From Mucilaginibacter tundrae (lineage in GTDB: Bacteria > Bacteroidota > Bacteroidia > Sphingobacteriales > Sphingobacteriaceae): a stretch of 64,000 nucleotides of DNA. A program made the position numbers and the translations under genes. How positions within the stretch are numbered: position 1 is the first letter of the stretch; each line of letters starts with the position of its first letter. The stretch is taken from contig NZ_JACCBZ010000003.1 in the NCBI RefSeq assembly GCF_013408825.1, positions 124,001 through 188,000 on the forward strand, given 5' to 3'. This document shows, piece by piece, positions 46,804-57,257 of the stretch. Under the pieces are notes generated by a model, which had not been told where the DNA came from, made no database searches, and saw only the letters and a program-made list of their open reading frames with translations.

Positions 46804-47706
46804 TTAGTAACCCCAGCCCTGCATAACTTTCAGGTCTATCGCAGTACTGGCTACAGGATCCATACCCTGGTAATCTTCCTGCTCAATAATAAATTGTGAA
46901 GTACCTGTTTTTCGGGCTGTTTTTAATATTTCTTTTAATGGAAGTACGCCTTTGCCAAGCAAGGTATTCTCATATTTACCATTATCTTTTTTAATTACAT
47001 CTTTTACATGCAGTAACTCAAACCTGCCAGGATATTTCTTGATATAATCTAATGGCATAGCGCCGGCTGAGTACATATTTCCAATATCCAACTGCTGTGT
47101 AACCAATCCAGGGTCGGTATTGGCTAATATTAAATCGTACATCTTCTCATTATCAAATATGGTTGAGAATTCGAAATCGTGGTTATGGTAACCGAATACC
47201 AAGCCTTTACTTTTACATAGTTCGCCGCATTTGTTAAATACATCTATAAAGGCTTTAAAGGCACTAAAATCATGTTTTAAATTATCATCCAGACCCGGGC
47301 TTATCAGATATTTTTGGTGTATATCGGATGCATCATCAAGTGTTTTTTTCCATTCGTCAGTAAAGTCATTTTTAGCGGAATCCCAGTGCTTTTGTTGTAA
47401 CACGACATGTCCGCTGGTCATGTTCAGTGAGTTATCATCTAAAACCTTTTTAAAATCCTTGACGCTTAAGCCATAAAACATGCCGTCACTATAACCCGCG
47501 TGTTCCAAATGTTTGTAACCTACAGCAGCTAATTGTTTGAGCGTTCCCGTAGGGTCGGCGTGCATGGCATCACGTACAGTATAAAGCTGCAGGCCGAGGC
47601 GTTCAAGTTTTTTTGTTGGTGAGGGGAAAAGATCATTGGGTAAAAAAGCTGTGCCAGCTGCTAACACAGCACTTTTTATTAAAAAACTTCTACGGGATGT
47701 TTGCAT
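46804..47706 (-). CDS. Tat-exported sugar phosphate isomerase/epimerase-like TIM barrel
   Basis: A 300-aa protein with twin-arginine signal (SRRSFLIK, about residues 4-11). The TIM barrel is closely related in layout to the one at 41641-42522, with GLQLYTVRDAM, FGYHNHDFEF and TQQLDIGNMYSAG. It should act on a keto sugar in the periplasm. It follows the beta-propeller gene by 6 nt and precedes the exported oxidoreductase by 102 bp. Confidence 0.9.
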   Translation of the reverse strand: MQTSRRSFLIKSAVLAAGTAFLPNDLFPSPTKKLERLGLQLYTVRDAMHADPTGTLKQLAAVGYKHLEHAGYSDGMFYGLSVKDFKKVLDDNSLNMTSGHVVLQQKHWDSAKNDFTDEWKKTLDDASDIHQKYLISPGLDDNLKHDFSAFKAFIDVFNKCGELCKSKGLVFGYHNHDFEFSTIFDNEKMYDLILANTDPGLVTQQLDIGNMYSAGAMPLDYIKKYPGRFELLHVKDVIKKDNGKYENTLLGKGVLPLKEILKTARKTGTSQFIIEQEDYQGMDPVASTAIDLKVMQGWGY

Positions 47707-47712
47707 ATTTGA

Positions 47713-49230
47713 TTATTGAGCTATCGGAAATACTGGAAACAATAATTGCGTATTACTCACAAATGCTAAACGTTTGCTATCAGGCGACCATGACGGTGTA
47801 TTAATAGTTCCCTGGCCGCCATATAAGTAGGCAACTACTTTAATCGGGCCGCCGCCAACCGGCATCACCCTAAGATATACATGCTTATAAAATGGATGAT
47901 CACCAGGGGCAACCTCATCTTTCATGAAAGATATGAATTCGATCATTTTGCCATCAGGCGAAACGTGCGGAAACCAATTATCATAATCATCATTGGTTAC
48001 TTGTGTTTGGTTGCTGCCATCAGGATTCATACGCCAAACCTGCATCAGGCCGCTGCGGACCGAGCAGAAGTAGATATATTTTCCATCTGGAGTATATTCC
48101 GCACCGTCATCTAATCCCGGCGCATCGGTAAGTCTGATTTCCTTGCCTCCTTTTGATGGGACTTTATAAATATCATATTCGTTATTCCTATCGCCACAAA
48201 AAACAATATACTTACCATCAGGCGACCAGCCATGCATATATGATGGCCCAGTTGGTGTCAATTGCCTTGCCTCACCGCCTGTTGATGGAATAATATAGCC
48301 TATAGAGCCGTATTTTTCGCTGTTACTAATTGCCAGCCATTTACCATCAAAAGAAAGCACGTGATCATTGTTGTTATTTTTAGCAATCCCTGTGTTTAAT
48401 ACTTGGGGAATATTGGTTTTCAAATTATATTTATAGAGTAATCCGTTGCTATTATAGATAAGAGATTTACCATCTTTAGTCCAGTTTGGGGCCTGAAGCG
48501 ATTGTGATGACTGGTAGATGATACGGCTGTTGCCACTTTCCAGGTTTAATATTTGAATATCGCTGCCGATATATTTTTGATAGCCATTAGCACCATTGGC
48601 AGGAACAACAATCCGCACATTATTAAATACAGCAGTTTCGGAAACATTTGGGTTGTGTGAGCATACAAACAGGCCCACATAAACTTCATCACCCAGATCA
48701 AGATCATCAACTTTTTCAGTAACAAAAGTTTCGCCGTTGCGCGCTACCGACATGGTGTAGGTATTGCCTTTTCTTTCGATCTGGATAACATCAGCATGCG
48801 TAATAGAAGATTTTATCTCCTCTGTTTGTGCACCGACTGTACGCCTGAATTGCAATGAGGTTAAACCATCGCCATGTACTACGGCGTTAACGTGTTTTGA
48901 ATTGGAATCAAGCGATGTGCGGATCATCCAACCCAGTTTGCGATGCATCTCTACCCCTTTGCCTAAGAAAGCGGCGCTTGTGGTTAATATAAAATCGCCT
49001 TTTATGCGCTTATAAACGTAATGGAAAGCATCATGATCAAACCAGATATTATAGCCAGAACCAGTAACCTTATATTGCTGTGATCCGGGCTCATACAATG
49101 CAGAACCCGTAAGCTTTACATTGCCCACATCAGTTTGTGCATCAAATATTCCTAAATTTTGGGCTGAAACTGCTTGGTTGAAAAACACAGCACATAAAAA
49201 ACAAATCAGTAGTGATGATTTTGCACTCAT
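47713..49230 (-). CDS. Exported TolB-like beta-propeller protein with N-terminal jelly-roll domain
   Basis: A 505-aa protein with a signal peptide (ending AVSAQ, about residue 23). Residues about 30-215 look like a DUF1349-type jelly roll (GKGVEMHRKLGWMIRTSLDS). Residues about 225-495 hold PD40/TolB repeats with SPDGKYIVFCGDRNNEYDIY and SWSPDSKRLAFVS. It probably binds carbohydrate or glycoside in the periplasm. It is first in the minus-strand sugar cluster. Confidence 0.85.
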   Translation of the reverse strand: MSAKSSLLICFLCAVFFNQAVSAQNLGIFDAQTDVGNVKLTGSALYEPGSQQYKVTGSGYNIWFDHDAFHYVYKRIKGDFILTTSAAFLGKGVEMHRKLGWMIRTSLDSNSKHVNAVVHGDGLTSLQFRRTVGAQTEEIKSSITHADVIQIERKGNTYTMSVARNGETFVTEKVDDLDLGDEVYVGLFVCSHNPNVSETAVFNNVRIVVPANGANGYQKYIGSDIQILNLESGNSRIIYQSSQSLQAPNWTKDGKSLIYNSNGLLYKYNLKTNIPQVLNTGIAKNNNNDHVLSFDGKWLAISNSEKYGSIGYIIPSTGGEARQLTPTGPSYMHGWSPDGKYIVFCGDRNNEYDIYKVPSKGGKEIRLTDAPGLDDGAEYTPDGKYIYFCSVRSGLMQVWRMNPDGSNQTQVTNDDYDNWFPHVSPDGKMIEFISFMKDEVAPGDHPFYKHVYLRVMPVGGGPIKVVAYLYGGQGTINTPSWSPDSKRLAFVSNTQLLFPVFPIAQ

Positions 49231-49353
49231 AATATAGGTAGTGTAATGGTTAATTGGTAAGCTAAAGATAATTAATCCTTACGGAAAAAAGATAGTGCTT
49301 TTTTACCGAAAAATTTTCTTTTTGGTATAGTATAAAAAAAACAAGCAACAAAA

Positions 49354-49380
49354 AAGGGAGATACAAATTGCATCTCCCTT
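49354..49380 (-). terminator. Intrinsic terminator of the 63-aa gene
   Basis: AAGGGAGAT (49354-49362) pairs with ATCTCCCTT (49372-49380). Read on the minus strand it ends with a T run and lies 20 nt after the stop. Confidence 0.85.
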
Positions 49381-49399
49381 AATTTCTTACCAAGGCTTA

Positions 49400-49591
49400 T
49401 TATTTCCTAACCTTAGTTTTTACCTTGTAACCATTGTAACGTTTCTTTTTGTGAAAAGTGTTATGTACTTTTTGACCGAAAGTGCTGGTATGTTTTACCT
49501 TAACAGTTTTCTTTTCTACCCTGTGTTCTTGTGCAAATGATGAGAAGCCTATGGCTAAAATCATCAAGATTGATAAAATTATTTTTTTCAT
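49400..49591 (-). CDS. Small exported basic protein
   Basis: A 63-aa protein with a Sec signal peptide (about residues 1-20, ending SSFAQ). The mature 43 residues are very basic (many Lys, His and Arg: KKTVKVKHTSTFGQKVH, HKKKRYNGYKVKTKV). No family is recognised. It has its own terminator and follows the desaturase gene by 62 bp. It may bind nucleic acid or the envelope; this is speculation. Confidence 0.65.
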   Translation of the reverse strand: MKKIILSILMILAIGFSSFAQEHRVEKKTVKVKHTSTFGQKVHNTFHKKKRYNGYKVKTKVRK

Positions 49592-49653
49592 TGGTTGAGT
49601 TTTTATAAATCTTACAACTACTAAGTATAATAAAAGTTTTAATCGTTGGGATA

Positions 49654-50745
49654 TTAATTAATAAAAACCTCTTCTGGCTCCCGATCGTAAACCTTAGGTA
49701 CACCTTTATTAGCTAATATCGGGGCTTTAACAATTTTTTGACAATAAGCCAGCTTAAATTCTTTTTTAGAATCGCGGTAACTACTCACAGCACCTATCAT
49801 GCTCAATAGTTTTATATAACACCAGGCCAAATCAAGCTGATATGCTTTAAAGCCTGAGCGTGCACTTTTAGGATACAAATGGTGGTTATTATGCCATTCG
49901 CCGGCTACATAGCCAGGCCACAACTGATTTATTGACATATCCTCGCGGTTATGATCAACACCATCGCGGCGCATATCTTTCCCTTTACCGTGGCCTTCGT
50001 AATTATAAGTACGCACACCTACAGCCCAAAAACCAGCCGCACCAAATACGGCGCATACCAAGCCAAAACCACCTATTAAATAAAACGCCGCAAACCAAAA
50101 TGCCCAATTAAGCAACACGGCGGTAATGGTACGAATAGGTGCAGCTAGTGTACCCCATTTGTTATATTTAGCGTAGGAATTTGTTTTAACCCCCGTATGG
50201 CGCATTAAATTAACACATTTGTCATAATCTTTTTCAGATAGACTGCGTGATATAGGCTGATGATTTACATCTGCTAAAAAGCAATATAAAAAGCCACCCT
50301 GAGCGTTATAAGGATCACCGGGCTGATCAGAAAGCGCATGGTGAACGTGGTGTGATACTGCGTAGATCTCTTCCGGAATAATTTTTAAAGTAAGATTCTG
50401 AGTAAAAAATCGCCAAAAATTATTTTTGAATGTATAAGCGCCATGCGTACAGTAACGATGTAACCAAATGGTACCGTGCGTACCCATTACAATCATGCTA
50501 TACACAAAGGCAACAATTAATAGTTTAATGGAGAAATATTTAAATACAAATATAAACAGGAACGGCGCAAGGCAGCATACCATAAACCAACTCATGAATG
50601 AGAGCCAGTTTTTTTTATTTTTAAATACATTTAAACGGGAAAAGAACTCTTTGAAAATTTGACCTGATTTAGGTTTTGAAAGCTCACCAAATTCATCTTT
50701 CCAACCATATGAGGGTGGTTCCAACACACTTTCTAAGAAAGCCAT
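49654..50745 (-). CDS. Membrane fatty acyl-CoA desaturase (delta-9 type)
   Basis: A 363-aa membrane desaturase. The three histidine boxes are HRYCTH (residues 96-101), HHVHH (132-136) and HNNHH (about 283-287), with hydrophobic helices between the first and third. It should introduce a double bond in fatty acyl chains with a di-iron centre and oxygen. The C terminus is basic. It is probably monocistronic; 552 bp of non-coding sequence lie upstream. Confidence 0.95.
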   Translation of the reverse strand: MAFLESVLEPPSYGWKDEFGELSKPKSGQIFKEFFSRLNVFKNKKNWLSFMSWFMVCCLAPFLFIFVFKYFSIKLLIVAFVYSMIVMGTHGTIWLHRYCTHGAYTFKNNFWRFFTQNLTLKIIPEEIYAVSHHVHHALSDQPGDPYNAQGGFLYCFLADVNHQPISRSLSEKDYDKCVNLMRHTGVKTNSYAKYNKWGTLAAPIRTITAVLLNWAFWFAAFYLIGGFGLVCAVFGAAGFWAVGVRTYNYEGHGKGKDMRRDGVDHNREDMSINQLWPGYVAGEWHNNHHLYPKSARSGFKAYQLDLAWCYIKLLSMIGAVSSYRDSKKEFKLAYCQKIVKAPILANKGVPKVYDREPEEVFIN

Positions 50746-51297
50746 AGCACAAAAGTTAAGTTTATATAGTTTATATTTAATTGGGGACAGTGAATGAAAG
50801 GTATGGATAATATAATGAAACTAAGAATTATTCTTAGAGCCTCAGCGCATACAGTTTATAAACTACCGGATTTTGTTTTTAAAGAAATATCTTATCTAAT
50901 TATAGATAGTGCCGCATGGCGCTATTGCCTGAGTTATAGGATAAATTTGATTAGCGTTTAATATTGAACGTTTGATGTTAAACAAAAGTGTACCAGATAA
51001 AACAATTATATATTTATACGTAATCAATCAATAATAGTTGGGCACACAGGCATATAAATGCATCAAAACAACAAATAATTGCTCGAAAATCGAGTTTTAA
51101 ATTTCACTTAATCTCCTTTCTATTATCTAGTGAAAGGCATCCTATAAGCTATCCTCTTTAACAAAGTCATGTACAAAGTACTTAAAGGTTTCTTTCATCT
51201 ATTGATAAAGTATTTATTTTTTTAAAATATGTATTATTGCAAACCCCTAAGCTGACTAGCATAATAATTGTTATAAATAATATTATTTAATACCACC
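50746..51297. other. Non-coding intergenic stretch
   Basis: About 552 bp between divergent genes with no convincing gene. It is AT-rich. TAAATTTG at 50942-50949 resembles a plus-strand -7 element but is far from the next start. A short hairpin ATAGTGCC/GGCGCTAT occurs near 50905-50925. A regulatory leader for the desaturase is possible but not shown. Confidence 0.4.
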
Positions 51298-51990
51298 GTG
51301 AAGAAAGTAATACTGCTTATTGCCATACATTTTTTTATAAGCCGTGCCTTGGCGCAAGATTCGGTATTGAGGAAAAACAGGCTGACCCAATTGGTTATTG
51401 AGCAGTTTTTTGTGTTGAAAAGCAACAAGGAAATAAAACAGGGTTTGTACCAGGCGATATACCGCCGCAGTATCGCGTTGGCGAGCGGTAATTATGCCAA
51501 CAATAAAAGAGTTGGCATTTGGCATTTTTATGATAAATATGGTCGTTTAGTACAAAATTTTAATTACGATCGGAACAGCATCACCTGGGAAATAGCTGAT
51601 GATACCCTTACGGCCACACATATCAGATATAGTTTTGATAATAAGTTCAAGGATTCGGACAGGGTAACCAAACCAATGAAGGCTGGTGGCATTTATTACG
51701 GTTATATTCCTTATTTAAAATTATTCAGGCTATCTAACGATTATATGGGGACAGATCTATCTCAGTTTACGGCTGTTCTAGAAATTTTGGTTAGCCCCGG
51801 CGGCAGACTGGCTGATTTTAAGGTACATATTAAATCGCCGGATGATGAACGTATCACTTCATTCAGCCCCGATTTGATTGATGAGGATGACAAGCTTTTT
51901 GTGCCGGCAACTATAAATTACAAACCGGTACTGTGCCGAATATTTGTGAAGTGCCGGATAACCGATGACGGGGAGCTGGATATTGACTAA
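51298..51990 (+). CDS. Exported hypothetical protein with MORN-like segment
   Basis: A 230-aa protein with a signal peptide (about residues 1-19, ending RALAQ). The middle has a MORN-like strand pair (KRVGIWHFYDKYGRLVQNFN), and the C terminus has a TonB-C-like strand (AVLEILVSPGGRLADFKVHI). The start is GTG at 51298, as no ATG lies ahead of the signal peptide. The function is unknown; it is probably periplasmic. A terminator hairpin overlaps its stop codon. Confidence 0.7.
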   Translation: MKKVILLIAIHFFISRALAQDSVLRKNRLTQLVIEQFFVLKSNKEIKQGLYQAIYRRSIALASGNYANNKRVGIWHFYDKYGRLVQNFNYDRNSITWEIADDTLTATHIRYSFDNKFKDSDRVTKPMKAGGIYYGYIPYLKLFRLSNDYMGTDLSQFTAVLEILVSPGGRLADFKVHIKSPDDERITSFSPDLIDEDDKLFVPATINYKPVLCRIFVKCRITDDGELDID

Positions 51991-52030
51991 TTATGGTTCA
52001 GAACGAAAAACTCCGTTCTAAACCATAATT
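51989..52030. terminator. Bidirectional terminator between convergent genes
   Basis: A stem of 17 bp with one mismatch (AATTATGGTT at 51989-51998 with AACCATAATT at 52021-52030, extended by AGAACG/CGTTCT) lies between the MORN-like gene and the FKBP gene, which converge. Confidence 0.8.
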
Positions 52031-52040
52031 GATTATAATA

Positions 52041-52538
52041 TTAGTGAGCGTGATGACCATCGGCGCCATGCGCATGGCCGTGTGATAATTCTTCTGGTGT
52101 TGCAGGACGAACATTCAGGATATTTCCTTTGAAATGTAATTCCTGACCAGCCATTGGGTGATTAAGATCAACAATTACTGCGTCCTCTGCGACAGAAACA
52201 ACCTGTCCCTGGAAACGATTGCCATTGTTATCTTGCAAAGGCAAAATGCTGCCGATTTCAGGTACATCGGTACCGTTAAACATTTCTTTTGGCAGGTTAG
52301 CTACTGCTTCATCGTCATATTCTCCGTAGGCTTCTTGTGCCGACAACTGAAAATCATAGTTGTCACCAGTAGATAAAGTGCTTAAATGTTCCTCAAACTT
52401 AGGCAGCATCTGGCCTGCTCCGTATAAAAAGGTTAAAGGCTGCTCCTGTGTAGCGCTCTCAACTAATGTTTCTGTGCCGTTCTGATCAACATACAAATCG
52501 TAAGTTAATGAGACTACGTGTTGTGGTTCAATTTTCAT
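52041..52538 (-). CDS. FKBP-type peptidyl-prolyl isomerase (SlyD-like)
   Basis: A 165-aa protein with FKBP fold start (VVSLTYDLYV), an insert-in-flap region (EAYGEYDDEAVANLPKEMF) typical of SlyD-type chaperone isomerases, and a His-rich tail (SHGHAHGADGHHAH) that may bind nickel or other metals. It should assist folding as a prolyl isomerase and chaperone in the cytoplasm. It lies 15 nt after the YyaL-like gene. Confidence 0.93.
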   Translation of the reverse strand: MKIEPQHVVSLTYDLYVDQNGTETLVESATQEQPLTFLYGAGQMLPKFEEHLSTLSTGDNYDFQLSAQEAYGEYDDEAVANLPKEMFNGTDVPEIGSILPLQDNNGNRFQGQVVSVAEDAVIVDLNHPMAGQELHFKGNILNVRPATPEELSHGHAHGADGHHAH

Positions 52539-52553
52539 TCTGAATTCTATTTC

Positions 52554-54569
52554 TTATAAAAGTATTTTGGAATTAATTTGTTTTACAGCGTCGATGGAAT
52601 TGTAAACAGGCAGGCTACAGGTTTTATCCTTGCAGATAAAGATTTGTGTCTCGCTGGTGAATTTTTCCTGCAACAAAGGTAAACTTCCTTTTTTACCTCC
52701 CAATATTATTTTGTTAGGAATGTACTTGTTTTCGATTTCTACACGTAAAATATCATAATTTTCTCCGGTAATGGCAACTTCATAGGTACCAAACACTTCA
52801 TCGAGCAATAGCATACACCATTTTGAATAAGATGAACCATATTTTGCTATATGAGGCATTACATTGCGTAATAGCTGCGCTGATATTTCCAGATATTCTC
52901 CATCATCAAATAACAAACCCAACTTTTTTAAGTTATGTGCCATTACGGAGTTGGATGATGGGATTACGCCATCCATAATTTCTGATTTTCGGGCGATCAG
53001 TTGTTCATTGCTATCGCCGGTAAAATAGAAGATACCGCTTGCCGGATCATAAAAATGCGCGATGGCATAATCGACAAGCCCACGGGCATGTTCCAGACAG
53101 TGTTCATCAAAGGTAACTTCGTATAAGGCAATTAAACCATTGGCGACGTTGGCATAGTCATCCAGAAAAGCTATGGAATCGTTATCCACGCCTTTGTATG
53201 TACGCGACAGACGGCCTTCTTCATTTACCATATAATTCACAATAAAATCGGCATTACGCAGGGCCATATCCAGATAATCGTGCTCATTAAAAGCACGATA
53301 AGCATCACATAGGCCTTTGAGCATTAATCCATTCCATGAGGCTAGTATTTTATTATCCAAACCGGGGCGGATACGCTGACTACGGGCATAGAAGACTTTC
53401 TTGCGACCATCTTCAATCTTTTCCATCATCGATTCCAATGGTAAGCCAAGTTTATTGGCCAGTTGCAGGTCTTTTTCTTGCCTGAAAAGTACGTTAGTTT
53501 GTTCTTCTTCCCAGTTGCCATCTTCGGTTATGTGGTAGTAGATGCAAAATAGCCCGGCATCATTGCCCAAAATAGCTTCGATATCGGCTTTGGTGAAAGT
53601 GTAGAATTTACCCTCTACGCCTTCGCTGTCGGCATCAAGGGCGCTGTAGAAACCTCCATCAGAAGATGAAAGCTCGCGCATGGTGAAGTTGATGACCTCA
53701 TCAACCACCTGTTTATATAGCTGTGAGCTTTTCCAGGTATAAGCTTCTGAGTACAGGCTGATCAATTGTGCGTTATCATACAACATCTTTTCAAAATGCG
53801 GCACATGCCAGCGGCCGTCAACCGAATAACGGGCGAAACCACCACCAATATGATCGTATATACCACCAAAAGCCATCTTTTTTAATGTGAGCGTTACATT
53901 TTGGGCGATGTCGGTATCATTCATTAAATAGGCATAGCGCATCAGGAATTGCCAGTTATTAGGCATCGGAAATTTGGGTGATGAGCCCATACCGCCTTCT
54001 TCGGGGTCGAGGTATTTTTTCCAGTTCTCAACTATCAATTGCAGATCTTCTCTGGCATATTCCGGCTGTTCTTTGATAAAGCCGATGGTTTCAAAGTTTT
54101 GAATTCCTTCGGTAAGCTTTAAGGCATATTCTTCGGCTTCGACAGGCTTTTGTTTGTAGAAATCGGCGAGGTTGAAGAGTAATGAAGCCCAGTCGTTTTT
54201 GCGGAAGTAAGTACCGCCGTATATTGGCCTTTGATCGGGCAGGCAGATGCAATTTAATGGCCAGCCTCCCCTGCCGCTCATCAGCTGTACGGCGCTCATG
54301 TAGATCTGGTCGATATCCGGACGTTCTTCCCTGTCTACCTTAATACAAACAAAATATTGGTTCATTACGCCGGCAACGCTTTCGTCCTCAAAGCTTTCGT
54401 GCTCCATTACATGGCACCAGTGGCATGCAGAATAACCGATGCTCACGATGATGAGCTTGTTTTCGGCCTTAGCTTTTTGCAATGCTTCCGGCCCCCATGG
54501 GTACCAGTTAACAGGGTTATTGGCGTGCTGTAATAAATAGGGCGAAGTTGAATTGGCGAGGTGATTCAT
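52554..54569 (-). CDS. YyaL/DUF255 thioredoxin-like and glycosidase-fold protein
   Basis: A 671-aa protein of the YyaL (DUF255, SSP411-like) family. The N-terminal thioredoxin fold has [13 protein letters not shown] (Cys49, Cys52), followed by [13 protein letters not shown]. The rest is an (alpha/alpha)6-like barrel with [20 protein letters not shown] and [12 protein letters not shown]. The molecular role is not established. The length is normal. It precedes the SlyD-like gene by 15 nt, so the two may be co-transcribed. Confidence 0.95.
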   Translation of the reverse strand: MNHLANSTSPYLLQHANNPVNWYPWGPEALQKAKAENKLIIVSIGYSACHWCHVMEHESFEDESVAGVMNQYFVCIKVDREERPDIDQIYMSAVQLMSGRGGWPLNCICLPDQRPIYGGTYFRKNDWASLLFNLADFYKQKPVEAEEYALKLTEGIQNFETIGFIKEQPEYAREDLQLIVENWKKYLDPEEGGMGSSPKFPMPNNWQFLMRYAYLMNDTDIAQNVTLTLKKMAFGGIYDHIGGGFARYSVDGRWHVPHFEKMLYDNAQLISLYSEAYTWKSSQLYKQVVDEVINFTMRELSSSDGGFYSALDADSEGVEGKFYTFTKADIEAILGNDAGLFCIYYHITEDGNWEEEQTNVLFRQEKDLQLANKLGLPLESMMEKIEDGRKKVFYARSQRIRPGLDNKILASWNGLMLKGLCDAYRAFNEHDYLDMALRNADFIVNYMVNEEGRLSRTYKGVDNDSIAFLDDYANVANGLIALYEVTFDEHCLEHARGLVDYAIAHFYDPASGIFYFTGDSNEQLIARKSEIMDGVIPSSNSVMAHNLKKLGLLFDDGEYLEISAQLLRNVMPHIAKYGSSYSKWCMLLLDEVFGTYEVAITGENYDILRVEIENKYIPNKIILGGKKGSLPLLQEKFTSETQIFICKDKTCSLPVYNSIDAVKQINSKILL

Positions 54570-54655
54570 ACGTTATTTATAGGCCGCTAAAATGCAATAA
54601 TATAGCCGCTTATGTAAAAGCAATTGTGGGAAATAAAAGTTTGAGAGGATGGTGA

Positions 54656-54949
54656 TTAAGATGTGACTATTGGATCTTGTCGATTATCCCAGAAGAAATC
54701 TATCTCAACGTAATTACCATGGATAGTGTAAAACATTGAACAGTTCTTATGAAGAACACATTTACGTAGTGTTCCGTTCTCTTTCGCTATTGGATAAATA
54801 AATGGTGTAGTCGAAATAATATCCAAACAATCAAGCACTTTCTTGTTAAATTTATTAACGAATTTTTCATCCCATCTTTGCTCGAGCTGGTCAACAACAG
54901 CTTCAAAAGTTTCTTCGGCTTTAACAGAGAATTTTACCTCAAAACTCAT
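54656..54949 (-). CDS. ParE/RelE-type toxin
   Basis: A 97-aa protein of the ParE/RelE superfamily: SFEVKFSVKAEETFEAVVDQ, then PFIYPIAKENGTLRKCVL and a C-terminal strand with VEIDFFWDNRQDP. ParE-type proteins poison gyrase, RelE types cut mRNA; which applies is not clear. Its start overlaps the end of the antitoxin gene by 4 nt, as in a toxin-antitoxin operon. Confidence 0.85.
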   Translation of the reverse strand: MSFEVKFSVKAEETFEAVVDQLEQRWDEKFVNKFNKKVLDCLDIISTTPFIYPIAKENGTLRKCVLHKNCSMFYTIHGNYVEIDFFWDNRQDPIVTS

Positions 54950-55155
54950 TTCTTCAAAAGATGCTTTTCCTTAAATTCTTGAAGAGATATCGTTTGTCCG
55001 TTTTGATGTTGCCTTCTGCTTTCTTCTATACCTTGTAAAACATGAGGCGGTAAAATCTCAGGTTGCGGTTCAAATTGCACTTTTAAAGCTTTCAAAACGG
55101 CTTTAACTGTTTTCAGTTGCTCAGCATTTTCAGGATGTACCAGGATTGATTCCAT
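54946..55155 (-). CDS. Antitoxin of the ParE/RelE-type pair (DUF2683-like)
   Basis: A 69-aa protein with MESILVHPENAEQLKTVKAV and a Gln/Lys-rich C-terminal helix (LQEFKEKHLLKK). It resembles DUF2683-like small proteins that precede ParE toxins in Bacteroidota. It should neutralise the toxin and repress the operon. It overlaps the toxin gene by 4 nt. Confidence 0.75.
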   Translation of the reverse strand: MESILVHPENAEQLKTVKAVLKALKVQFEPQPEILPPHVLQGIEESRRQHQNGQTISLQEFKEKHLLKK

Positions 55156-55287
55156 ATATTCAAAAATACAAAAATCAATCTCAAAAATTAAAAAATATTA
55201 TATACCGGCTATTCTTTTGTATCATCCTTAAAACAAACACTTTGTTAAAAAATTATTTTAGTTAATTTGCGCTCTTTAACTGACTAT

Positions 55288-57255
55288 ATGCAAACTAAAC
55301 TAAAACACCTGCTGGGTGCGTGCGTGCTGTTCCTGACGGCGGCAAGTGCATCGGCACAAACTACTCCAGACTCCATTAAGTACGACCACAATGATGTGTT
55401 CGGCCCTGTTGTTTGGCCTACTACTACCGGCGACACCCGCTCGGCGAGCGGACAACCTGGTCAGAACTACTGGCAAAACCGTGCTAACTATTTAATCCAC
55501 GCTACTTTAGACGAAGGTAAGCAGGATACTACCATTACCGGTGATGTAACTGTTGATTACACCAATAATAGCCCTGATAAACTGGACTATTTATGGTTCC
55601 AGCTTGACCAAAACTTATTTAAACCGGACTCACGCGGTGCGGCGGTTACCCCCATAAGTGGCGACCGCTTTGATGTGCGTGGCTTTAGTCGCGGTGGTTA
55701 TCATATTGAATCGGTAACAGTAACGTACAAAGGCACAAGCTATAAGGTAATCCCGGTTATTACGGATGCCCGTATGCAGGTGCGTTTAACTACGCCGGTT
55801 GGCGCTAAAGGCGATAAGATCAGCGTTAGGGTAAACTACAATTTTTCTATCCCTTACTATGGCGCCGACCGTATGGGGCGTAAGCAATTTAAACAAGGCT
55901 GGGTTTACGAAATTGCCCAATGGTACCCACGCATGTGTGTGTATGATGATGTGGAAGGATGGAACACCCTACCTTACATGGGTTTAGGTGAGTTTTATTG
56001 TGATTACGGCGATTTTGATTACTACATAACCGCACCGGCAAACATGACCGTTGTTGGATCAGGTGATCTGCAAAACGGTGCGCAGGTATTAACCGCTACA
56101 CAACAAAGCAGGTTAGCCGAAGCACGTAATAGCGACAAAACGGTTATGCTGATTAAACCGGACGAAGTTGGCCAGCCTGCAACTCATCCGCAACACGGCA
56201 ACTTAACATGGCACTTTAAAATGGAAAACAGCCGCGACGTATCATGGGCTGCTTCAACAGCGTTTATCTGGGATGCGGCTAAGGTTAATTTCCCTTCGGG
56301 GCGTAAAGGTATAGCGCAATCGGCTTATCCTATCGAGAGCTCAGGTAACGATTCATGGAGCCGTTCGACTGAATATTTAAAGAACAGCATGGAGATCTAC
56401 TCAAATGCTTATTTTGAATATCCGTGGAATTCGGCAGTAAGTGTATCGGGTGTTGCTTTGGGTATGGAATACCCGGGTATCATTTTTTGCTTAAGCAACT
56501 TGAAAAATGGCCAGCTTTGGGGCGATATTACGCATGAGATCGGCCACAACTGGTTCCCGATGATTGTTGGTACTAACGAACGTAAATACATGTGGATGGA
56601 CGAGGGCTTTAACACCTTTATCAACATCTACGCTACAGATCATTTTAACAATGGCGAATACAAGGACACTGCTAAAATGGCGCAAAGAATTTTACGCCAG
56701 TACCGCCGCAGCAACGATCCGTTAATGACCCCTCCTGAAGCTATCGGCCTAAATGATTACGGCCAGTATTATGTTAAAACCTCGTTAGGTTTAGTAATGC
56801 TGCGTAGTGATGTATTAGGGCCTGAAAGGTTTGATTACGCTTTCCGCGAATACATTAAACATTGGGCTTTTAAACACCCGTTGCCTTATGATTTCTTTAG
56901 AGCGATGAATGATGCAGCTGGCGAAGACCTGAACTGGTTTTTTAAACCATGGTTCTTCACTACCTGGAAGTTGGATCAGGCTATACAATCCGTAACTTAC
57001 GTTGAGAATGACCCTGAAAAAGGAGCTATCATCACTCTAGTAAATAAAGATAAATTGGCAATGCCTGTCGAATTACAAATTACACAAGCTAACGGTACTG
57101 TTGAGATTTTGCACATGCCGGTAAACATTTGGCAGCGCGGTGGTGTGTGGAAATTTAAATATCCGTCAACATCAGCTATCAAAAGTATAATACTCGATCC
57201 AAATCATGAATTACCTGATTCGGATTTGAAGAATAATACCTGGTACGCGAAGTAA
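55288..57255 (+). CDS. M1-family metallopeptidase
   Basis: A 655-aa protein with a signal peptide ([19 protein letters not shown], cleavage near residue 24). The zinc site is HEIGHNW (His416, Glu417, His420) with Glu439 in MWMDEGFN, the HExxH(18x)E pattern of M1 aminopeptidases. The N-terminal beta domain is as in the family. The ATG at 55288 was chosen over a TTG at 55267, which would precede the signal peptide. It should cleave peptides in the periplasm or outside. A terminator follows. Confidence 0.93.
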   Translation: MQTKLKHLLGACVLFLTAASASAQTTPDSIKYDHNDVFGPVVWPTTTGDTRSASGQPGQNYWQNRANYLIHATLDEGKQDTTITGDVTVDYTNNSPDKLDYLWFQLDQNLFKPDSRGAAVTPISGDRFDVRGFSRGGYHIESVTVTYKGTSYKVIPVITDARMQVRLTTPVGAKGDKISVRVNYNFSIPYYGADRMGRKQFKQGWVYEIAQWYPRMCVYDDVEGWNTLPYMGLGEFYCDYGDFDYYITAPANMTVVGSGDLQNGAQVLTATQQSRLAEARNSDKTVMLIKPDEVGQPATHPQHGNLTWHFKMENSRDVSWAASTAFIWDAAKVNFPSGRKGIAQSAYPIESSGNDSWSRSTEYLKNSMEIYSNAYFEYPWNSAVSVSGVALGMEYPGIIFCLSNLKNGQLWGDITHEIGHNWFPMIVGTNERKYMWMDEGFNTFINIYATDHFNNGEYKDTAKMAQRILRQYRRSNDPLMTPPEAIGLNDYGQYYVKTSLGLVMLRSDVLGPERFDYAFREYIKHWAFKHPLPYDFFRAMNDAAGEDLNWFFKPWFFTTWKLDQAIQSVTYVENDPEKGAIITLVNKDKLAMPVELQITQANGTVEILHMPVNIWQRGGVWKFKYPSTSAIKSIILDPNHELPDSDLKNNTWYAK

Positions 57256-57257
57256 TT

